DNA of 36,953 nt, taken from NCBI GenBank assembly GCA_944383785.1, contig CALWQV010000022.1:1-36953 (forward strand), read 5' to 3'. This stretch comes from an uncultured Enterocloster sp. (GTDB taxonomy: Bacteria > Bacillota > Clostridia > Lachnospirales > Lachnospiraceae). The notes beneath the pieces are model-generated. The model saw only the letters and a program-made list of their open reading frames with translations. It was not told the DNA's origin and did not search any database. This document shows, piece after piece, positions 32,006 through 36,953 of this stretch (position 1 is its first letter; every line of letters starts with the position of its first letter). The position numbers and the translations under genes are program-made.

Positions 32006-32587
32006 ATGGCCCAGGAATATTATGATCCATGGTCAAACACAAAAACAAAGAACGGACTGGACGCGGATCTGGTGATTTCCGCCCTGCAGAAGTGCATCCG
32101 CCGGGGAGAGGAAGAGCTTGCCCTGCGCATGGCCTATGAGCTTTACATCACCTCCACCTTCCATGAGGAGAAGATGTGGAACCGTCTGCTGGTGATTTCC
32201 GTGGAGGATATCGGCTTTGGCAACCCACAGGCCCCCATTTTTGTAAAGACCATGTACGATCTCCACAAGGAGTACCCCTATATGGACGGCGACCGCCCCA
32301 TTTTCTTCCTGCACGCGATCCGCTATCTGTGCAAATCTCAGAAGGAGCGTTCTACCGACCACATTAAGTGCATTATCATGAGAGAATTTGAGAACGGTTA
32401 TGTTCCGGAGATTCCGGAGTACGCCATCGATATGCACACCATCAAGGGCAGAGCCATGGGAAGAGACGTGTTCTACTTCCTGGACGAGGCCAGCAAGGTA
32501 GCGCCCCTGTGGGATCAGTATGACGATTCCTACCGTCAGAAGCTCTATCAGATGTGTAAGGAAGAGGCAGAGAAGGAAAAGCAGTAA
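32006..32587 (+). CDS. Stand-alone protein resembling the RarA/MgsA AAA+ C-terminal domain
   Basis: A 193-residue cytoplasmic, largely helical protein. DLVISALQKCIRRGEEELAL and LLVISVEDIGFGNPQAP strongly resemble the cluster-loader-type C-terminal domain of RarA/MgsA (SALQKSIRRG..., ASEDIG...DP), but the AAA+ ATPase part with Walker motifs is absent. So it is not a full RarA but a single-domain relative. The ATG at 32006 follows AAGGAGGAT. It lies between the permeases and the substrate-binding lipoprotein on the same strand, so it is likely expressed with the transporter. Its role in nucleoside use is unknown. Confidence 0.7.
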   Translation: MAQEYYDPWSNTKTKNGLDADLVISALQKCIRRGEEELALRMAYELYITSTFHEEKMWNRLLVISVEDIGFGNPQAPIFVKTMYDLHKEYPYMDGDRPIFFLHAIRYLCKSQKERSTDHIKCIIMREFENGYVPEIPEYAIDMHTIKGRAMGRDVFYFLDEASKVAPLWDQYDDSYRQKLYQMCKEEAEKEKQ

Positions 32588-32650
32588 CTGGCAGCCCCGC
32601 AAAAAGGGATGCTTAACAGTACATTAAAAAATTTAAGGAGGAACGTATTG

Positions 32651-33844
32651 ATGAAAAACTGGAAGAGAGCAGCAGCATTTGGCATGGCAGCGATTATGGC
32701 GGCTGGAATGGTGACCGCCTGCGGAGGCGGCTCCGGCGAGGAAGGAACCGAGGCCGCAGCTGATGCAGGAGAGGCTGAGGACAGCGCGCCCGCAGAGGGC
32801 GGCGAGGCCGCGGATACCGCGGAGGATACAGGGGCTTCCGACGGCGAGATGAAGGAAGTTTACGTGCTGATCCGCGACAGAGGCGACCTGTCCTACTGGG
32901 ACAGCATGGCAGAGGGCGGCGACCGTGCCGTAGAGGACTATGCGGACCGCGCCAATGTTCATGTAGTTGAAACCACCGCCGATGTACAGGCGAACCTTTC
33001 CGCTATGTACGAGGCCGCGGATGCTGGAGCGAATCTGATTATCACCGCTTCCGACTTTAAGGACAACGTGGTAACCGTTGCCAATGAGTATCCGGAGGTT
33101 GCCTTTACCATCATCAGCGAGAACATTCTGGATCAGTGTACCGAGGGCAATGTATACGGCATCGACTTCGCCACCAGCCAGGCTGCTTACCTGGGCGGAA
33201 TCGTAGCTGCGGACATCGCTTCCCAGGGCAACAACACCATCGGCTTCATCGGCGGCATGGACGAGTCCCTGCCCATCCAGGAGTACTTCTGGGGCTACAT
33301 CCAGGGCGCTAAGGCTTACAATCCCGATGTGAAGATCGTTTACAACTACGTAGGCGCTTGGAACGATCCCGACACCGCTAAGACTCAGGCTATGACCCAG
33401 TACAACGACGCTGGCGCGGACGTAATCTTCGCGTGCGCGGGCGGTTCCGGAAACGGTGTTCACAACGCTGCGGGCGAGACCGGAAAGTACGTTCTGGGCG
33501 TAGACAGCGACCAGTCCTTACAGTACACTGAGGATGCGACCATCCAGGAGCGCTTCGCTACTTCCGTAATCAAGGAAGTTGGCAACGCCATCTACAACAT
33601 CATCGGCCAGTATCTGGACGAGGGAACCCTTCCCTTCGGCGAGTATGAGATCGTAGGCCTGGCAGAAGGCACCGTAGGCATCGTTGAGGGAGAGGCTCTG
33701 GACGCCGCTCTGACCGACGAGGGCAAGGCTGCTCTGGAAGAGGCTAAGGCTGGAATCTCCGACGGCTCCGTAACCGTAGAGAGCGCCATCGGAAGAGATC
33801 AGGATGAGATCAAGGCCTTTATCGATGAGAACTGCAGTAAGTAA
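32651..33844 (+). CDS. BMP family substrate-binding lipoprotein (nucleoside ABC transporter)
   Basis: A 397-residue extracellular lipoprotein. The signal peptide ends in the lipobox VTAC (Cys24), then comes an Ala/Glu/Asp-rich linker to ~78. The Bmp/PnrA domain (~80-395) contains NLIITASDFKDNV, GIDFATSQAAYLGGI, FIGGMDE and DVIFACAGGSGNGV, typical of purine nucleoside receptors. The ATG at 32651 has GGAGG nine bases upstream. Codon use (GCT, GTA, AAC, ATC, GGC) appears biased towards high-expression codons, as expected for an abundant binding protein. A good terminator follows, ending the transporter operon. Confidence 0.92.
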   Translation: MKNWKRAAAFGMAAIMAAGMVTACGGGSGEEGTEAAADAGEAEDSAPAEGGEAADTAEDTGASDGEMKEVYVLIRDRGDLSYWDSMAEGGDRAVEDYADRANVHVVETTADVQANLSAMYEAADAGANLIITASDFKDNVVTVANEYPEVAFTIISENILDQCTEGNVYGIDFATSQAAYLGGIVAADIASQGNNTIGFIGGMDESLPIQEYFWGYIQGAKAYNPDVKIVYNYVGAWNDPDTAKTQAMTQYNDAGADVIFACAGGSGNGVHNAAGETGKYVLGVDSDQSLQYTEDATIQERFATSVIKEVGNAIYNIIGQYLDEGTLPFGEYEIVGLAEGTVGIVEGEALDAALTDEGKAALEEAKAGISDGSVTVESAIGRDQDEIKAFIDENCSK

Positions 33845-33858
33845 TTGAGATTGTCATG

Positions 33859-33890
33859 CCCCTGGCAGTAATAAGCCGGGGGTATTTTTA
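33859..33890 (+). terminator. Terminator of the transporter operon
   Basis: CCCCTGGC (33859-33866) pairs with GCCGGGGG (33875-33882) with one T-G pair, then TATTTTTATTG. Confidence 0.8.
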
Positions 33891-33930
33891 TTGTTTTCAG
33901 ATCTATGTTTTCGGGGAGAAAAGACCGCTC

Positions 33931-33959
33931 TTGACATGGTTTATAACGGTTGATAAAAT
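33931..33959 (+). promoter_or_regulatory. Promoter of the M20 hydrolase gene
   Basis: A perfect TTGACA (33931-33936), 17 bases, then TAAAAT (33954-33959), about 40 bases before the ATG. Confidence 0.75.
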
Positions 33960-34001
33960 GAAGCAAATTGGCCGGATTGGCTATATTTGGGAGGCGATCA
34001 C

Positions 34002-35240
34002 ATGCATACAAATGATTATGATAACAACCCCTGCCCAGTCTGGCAGCTTGCGGCGCAGCTGGTGCAGATTGACAGCTCTGACCCGGGAGCTTACGAGGGA
34101 GAGATCGAGGGCTGGATTCGGACGTGGATTTTGAAGCGGGCTAAGGAGCATGGGATTTTGGTGAAGGAGGAGGCTGAACCGATGTCCCTTCTTTTGAAAA
34201 CGGAGGAAGTGCTGCCCGGGAGAAGAAACCTTATGGCGCGCATTCCCGGCACGCTGCCGGGGCCGGGGCTGACGCTTATCTGCCATATGGACACAGTGAC
34301 CCTGGGAGAGGGATGGGATGAGGGCCATCCGCCTCTGGGAGCGGTGACCGAGGGCGGGCGGATGTACGGCAGAGGGGCCTGCGATATGAAGTCCGGCCTG
34401 GCCTGCGCGCTGACGGCCTTTGATTCCCTGATGGAGCGGATCGGCAGGACGGGGAAGTGGCCGGTCCGTACCATTACCTTCATCGGCTCCGTCGATGAGG
34501 AAGACTTTATGCGGGGCGTCGAGGCGGCGATTTGCAGCGGCTGGGTGGACGGCCGGGACTGGATTTTGGACACAGAGCCTACGGACGGGCAGATTCAGGT
34601 GGCTCATAAGGGGAGAACCTGGTTTGAATTGACGATGGAAGGGATTACGGCTCACGCCAGCACGCCCTGGAAAGGCGCGGACGCGGTGGCGGCTATGGCG
34701 GAAGCGGTATGCCGGATTCGAAAGAGCATCGCCCGCTGCCCGGTTCATCATGAACTGGGGCGCTCTACGGTGACCTTTGGCCAGATCGAGGGCGGATACA
34801 GGCCCTATGTGGTGCCCGATTCCTGCAAGGTGTGGATTGATATGCGGCTGGTTCCGCCTACGGACACCGCGAAGGCGAAAAAGATTGTGGAGGACGCCAT
34901 CCGGGAAGCTGAGGATCAGATCCCCGGGACAAAGGGGAGCTATGTGATTACCGGGGACCGACCCTATATCGAGCGGGATGACGGATCGCAGCTTTTGAGA
35001 GCGCTGAAGACGGCCTGCCGCAAAGCCACTGGGGAAGAGCCGGCTGTGGGCTGCTTTAACGGCTATACGGATACGGCGGTTATTGCCGGGAAGCTGGGGA
35101 ATCCGAACTGCATGTCCTATGGCCCCGGCAGCTTGGAAATGGCCCACAAGCCCAATGAATATGTGGATTATGAGGATGTGGAGCGAGTGGAGAAGGTGTT
35201 GCGGGAGCTGGTTTTGGAGGCGGCGTTTATTGGGAAGTGA
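34002..35240 (+). CDS. M20 family metallohydrolase (ArgE/DapE/YgeY-like)
   Basis: A 412-residue di-zinc amide hydrolase. Metal and catalytic residues are visible: ICHMDTV near 92-98, GACDMKSG with the bridging Asp near 128, VDEED near 166 with the general base Glu, DTEP near 190 and MAHKPNEYV with His near 381. A lid/dimer domain (~200-315) has ITAHASTPWKGADAV. The family includes deacylases, dipeptidases and the YgeY hydrolase of purine/selenium-linked clusters. The ATG at 34002 has GGGAGG seven bases upstream. It has its own promoter just after the transporter terminator, so it may be controlled separately. A substrate from the transporter route is plausible but unproven. Confidence 0.88.
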   Translation: MHTNDYDNNPCPVWQLAAQLVQIDSSDPGAYEGEIEGWIRTWILKRAKEHGILVKEEAEPMSLLLKTEEVLPGRRNLMARIPGTLPGPGLTLICHMDTVTLGEGWDEGHPPLGAVTEGGRMYGRGACDMKSGLACALTAFDSLMERIGRTGKWPVRTITFIGSVDEEDFMRGVEAAICSGWVDGRDWILDTEPTDGQIQVAHKGRTWFELTMEGITAHASTPWKGADAVAAMAEAVCRIRKSIARCPVHHELGRSTVTFGQIEGGYRPYVVPDSCKVWIDMRLVPPTDTAKAKKIVEDAIREAEDQIPGTKGSYVITGDRPYIERDDGSQLLRALKTACRKATGEEPAVGCFNGYTDTAVIAGKLGNPNCMSYGPGSLEMAHKPNEYVDYEDVERVEKVLRELVLEAAFIGK

Positions 35241-35246
35241 TAATCG

Positions 35247-35275
35247 TTGATATTATAACAAATATGATGTATTCT
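35247..35275 (+). promoter_or_regulatory. Promoter of the truncated antitoxin-like gene
   Basis: TTGATA (35247-35252), 17 bases, then TATTCT (35270-35275), with GAGGAGGG shortly after. Confidence 0.5.
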
Positions 35276-35292
35276 GACGAGGAGGGTGGGGT

Positions 35293-35478
35293 ATGAGTAA
35301 ATTCTTTGACGAAACGATGCAGGGGCTATTAGAGGCGGTTGCTGTTGATCAAGGAAAAGTTAAACTGGGAAAAAAAGAGAATATGCCAGCGCCCACATTT
35401 CGCGCTTCAAACAAGGAACTAGAACTAATTGATGAAGCGATTGAAATACGAAAGACACTCTATAATCCTTTGCAATAA
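35293..35478 (+). pseudogene. XRE/HigA-type antitoxin-like protein, truncated before the HTH domain
   Basis: A 61-residue product beginning MSKFFDETMQGLLEAVAVDQ and containing ENMPAPTFRASNKELELIDE. This N-terminal pattern is known from Clostridia XRE proteins that continue with IRKE...SQxxLA...GxxQQAISR, the DNA-binding domain. Here the frame ends shortly after EIRKTLYNPLQ, so the helix-turn-helix is missing. No toxin partner is nearby. The ATG follows GAGGAGGGTGG and has a promoter, so the short protein may still be made. The sequence is AT-rich compared with its neighbours. It is probably a decayed antitoxin or regulator; the identification is from memory of the family pattern. Confidence 0.5.
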
Positions 35479-35498
35479 AGCAAAACCTATGATATAAT
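35470..35498 (+). promoter_or_regulatory. Promoter of the nucleotidyltransferase/cupin operon
   Basis: TTGCAA (35470-35475), 17 bases, then a perfect TATAAT (35493-35498). The leader contains a TGGCGA-AGCA-TCGCCA hairpin (35508-35523) that would lie at the 5' end of the mRNA. Confidence 0.75.
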
Positions 35499-35563
35499 GT
35501 GAGCACTTGGCGAAGCATCGCCAGAACAATGTATATCATTGAAACGGGAGGTATTTTGGAAAG

Positions 35564-36487
35564 ATGAAGGAAACCACACTAGTGATTATGGCGGCTGGAA
35601 TTGGCAGCCGTTTTGGAGGGGGGATCAAGCAGCTGGCTCCGGTAGGGCCCGGCGGGGAGATCATTATGGACTACTCCATCCATGACGCTCTGGAAGCGGG
35701 ATTTAATAAGATTGTGTTCATTATCCGCAGAGATCTGGAGAAGGATTTTAAGGAGATTATCGGAAGCCGGATCGAGAAGATCGCGCCGGTTGAGTACGCA
35801 TATCAGGAGCTGGATGATCTGCCGGAGGGCTTTACGGTTCCGGAGGGCCGCAAGAAGCCTTGGGGCACCGGCCAGGCGGTTCTGACGGTGAAGGGGCTGG
35901 TAAAGGGGCCCTTCCTGGTGATTAACGCGGATGATTATTATGGAAAAGAGGGTTTCCGTCTGATTCACGACTATATGGTTCGGGAGATGAAGGAGGATGG
36001 AGACGTTTACGATATCTGCATGGGCGCTTTTGTCTTGGCTAATACGCTGAGCGACAATGGCGCGGTGACCCGCGGGGTCTGCCGTGTGAGCGACGAGGGC
36101 ATTCTGGAAAATGTGACGGAGACTTACGAGATCCGCATGACGCCGGAAGGGCTGAAGGCCCAGGATGAGGCGGGAAATCCCGTGTCTCTGGAACCGGGAC
36201 AGCCGGTTTCCATGAATATGTGGGGATTGCCGGAGAGCTTTTTGGACGAGCTGGAAAAGGGATTTCCGGAATTTTTGAATAGCCTTTCCGATGGGGATAT
36301 TAAGTCCGAGTATTTGCTGCCGAAGATTATCGACAAGCTGGTGCAGAGCGGCAGAGCCAGGGTGAAGGTGTTAAATACTCCGGACAAGTGGTTTGGAGTG
36401 ACTTATAAGGAGGATAAGCAGGCGGTGGTGGATGCCATCCGGGAGCTGATCCGCCAGGGGGTTTACAAAGAAAAGCTCTTTAGTTAG
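35564..36487 (+). CDS. Sugar nucleotidyltransferase-like protein
   Basis: A 307-residue protein with a Rossmann-like nucleotidyltransferase fold. The N-terminal VIMAAGIGSRFGGGIKQLAPVG matches the (L/M)AAGxGxR(F/L)...K nucleotide-binding loop of NDP-sugar pyrophosphorylases, and LVINADDYYG near 128 is the metal-binding Asp motif (usually GDD/NADD). It would join a sugar-1-phosphate to an NTP; the exact sugar is unknown. GGGAGGT stands 12 bases before the ATG. It is followed 11 bases later by a cupin gene with its own AGGAGG, so both are in one operon ending at a terminator. Confidence 0.82.
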   Translation: MKETTLVIMAAGIGSRFGGGIKQLAPVGPGGEIIMDYSIHDALEAGFNKIVFIIRRDLEKDFKEIIGSRIEKIAPVEYAYQELDDLPEGFTVPEGRKKPWGTGQAVLTVKGLVKGPFLVINADDYYGKEGFRLIHDYMVREMKEDGDVYDICMGAFVLANTLSDNGAVTRGVCRVSDEGILENVTETYEIRMTPEGLKAQDEAGNPVSLEPGQPVSMNMWGLPESFLDELEKGFPEFLNSLSDGDIKSEYLLPKIIDKLVQSGRARVKVLNTPDKWFGVTYKEDKQAVVDAIRELIRQGVYKEKLFS

Positions 36488-36498
36488 GAGGTTTTAAG

Positions 36499-36849
36499 AT
36501 GATTCGCAGGAGTATTGAAAAACAGGTGGAAAAGAAACCGGGCCCCTTTAATGGAAAGGGACAGATCCAGATGGCCCATATTTTAAATGGCCAGGAGGAA
36601 ATGAGCGGCAAGGGCAGGACATTTGCCCAGGTGACCGTATTCCCCGGCTCCGCCATCGGCTACCATGTCCATCAGGGAGACGGCGAGACATACTATATTT
36701 TAAGCGGAAGAGGAAAATACAGCGACAACGGAACCATCATCGAGGTGGGGCCGGGGGATGTGACCTACTGCGCGCCGGGTGAGGGACACAGCCTGGAGTG
36801 CCTGGGGGACGAGCCCATCCAGATGATCGCCCTGATTCTCTACGAGTAA
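36499..36849 (+). CDS. Cupin domain protein
   Basis: A 116-residue single-domain cupin. Motif 1 reads GYHVHQGDGETYYILSGRG, with two His and one Glu as metal ligands, and motif 2 reads PGDVTYCAPGEGHSLE, with the last His. All four ligands are present. Proteins of this type are sugar isomerases/epimerases, dioxygenases or small-molecule sensors. Since it follows a nucleotidyltransferase in the same operon, a sugar-related role is plausible. The ATG follows TTAGGAGGTT. Confidence 0.88.
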   Translation: MIRRSIEKQVEKKPGPFNGKGQIQMAHILNGQEEMSGKGRTFAQVTVFPGSAIGYHVHQGDGETYYILSGRGKYSDNGTIIEVGPGDVTYCAPGEGHSLECLGDEPIQMIALILYE

Positions 36850-36869
36850 ATTACCGGACAGATTGAAAG

Positions 36870-36915
36870 AAAAGCTGTGGACTGCGGACTGATCCGTTGG
36901 TTCGCAGCTTTTTTG
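36870..36915 (+). terminator. Terminator of the nucleotidyltransferase/cupin operon
   Basis: AAAGCTGTG (36871-36879) pairs with CGCAGCTTT near 36903-36911, with an inner CGGA/TCCG stem, followed by a T run to about 36914. The remaining 38 bases to the window end show no feature that I can support. Confidence 0.75.
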
Positions 36916-36953
36916 CGCGGCAGAGAGGGCGGCTGTTTGCCGTCCACTTGCTG

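Noticed and set aside
33981-35147. 388-codon open frame on the minus strand across the M20 gene
   Set aside because: It is the mirror of a clear zinc hydrolase; its product is His/Arg/Pro-rich without motifs.

Overview
The window looks like chromosome from a gut-type Lachnospiraceae (Clostridium cluster XIVa) relative. This is inferred from a moderately GC-rich Firmicutes gene style (AGGAGG ribosome sites, TTGACA-17-TATAAT promoters), a Lachnospiraceae-type Rpn N-terminus at the left edge, a CwlD-type amidase, and a BMP-type nucleoside ABC transporter. No replication genes, complete prophage or CRISPR array are seen.

Left third (1-17.5 kb): a cell-envelope and signalling region. After a cut-off Rpn gene and an AT-rich lipoprotein of unknown role, one promoter drives three genes: a very large protein joining an ECF-like sigma factor to a membrane-anchored extracellular part, an amidase, and a membrane-anchored VWA protein. 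A pyridoxamine kinase faces them and overlaps the VWA gene at the 3' end. Divergent from the kinase is a Ser/Thr kinase fused to a CpaE/ParA-like P-loop domain, followed by a second CpaE-like protein and a small unknown. Then come four exported proteins: a GH18/SH3 protein, a transglutaminase with wall-binding repeats, a metallophosphoesterase lipoprotein and a CwlD-like amidase.

Middle (17.5-23.3 kb): a scar region beside tRNA-Gly(GCC). It holds a 29-residue holin-like toxin with a convergent antisense RNA promoter (a type I toxin-antitoxin layout), a two-tier hairpin, and the C-terminal remnant of a tyrosine integrase. Next are a membrane GGDEF protein, a small XRE regulator, a tRNA-Phe/tRNA-Gly(TCC) operon, rpoN and a YitT-family membrane protein.

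Right third (23.3-37 kb): a catabolic cluster. A LacI-type regulator with a perfect 14-bp operator precedes a YjjI-type glycyl radical enzyme and its YjjW-type activase. These are followed by an amidohydrolase, a nucleoside-type ABC transporter (ATPase, two permeases, BMP lipoprotein), a stand-alone RarA/MgsA C-terminal-like protein and an M20 hydrolase. In E. coli yjjI/yjjW lie beside the deo nucleoside genes, so the same association here suggests a nucleoside-linked substrate. Between the amidohydrolase and the transporter sits a 139-nt element that can pair perfectly into a four-way junction. The window ends with a truncated XRE antitoxin-like ORF and a nucleotidyltransferase-cupin pair.
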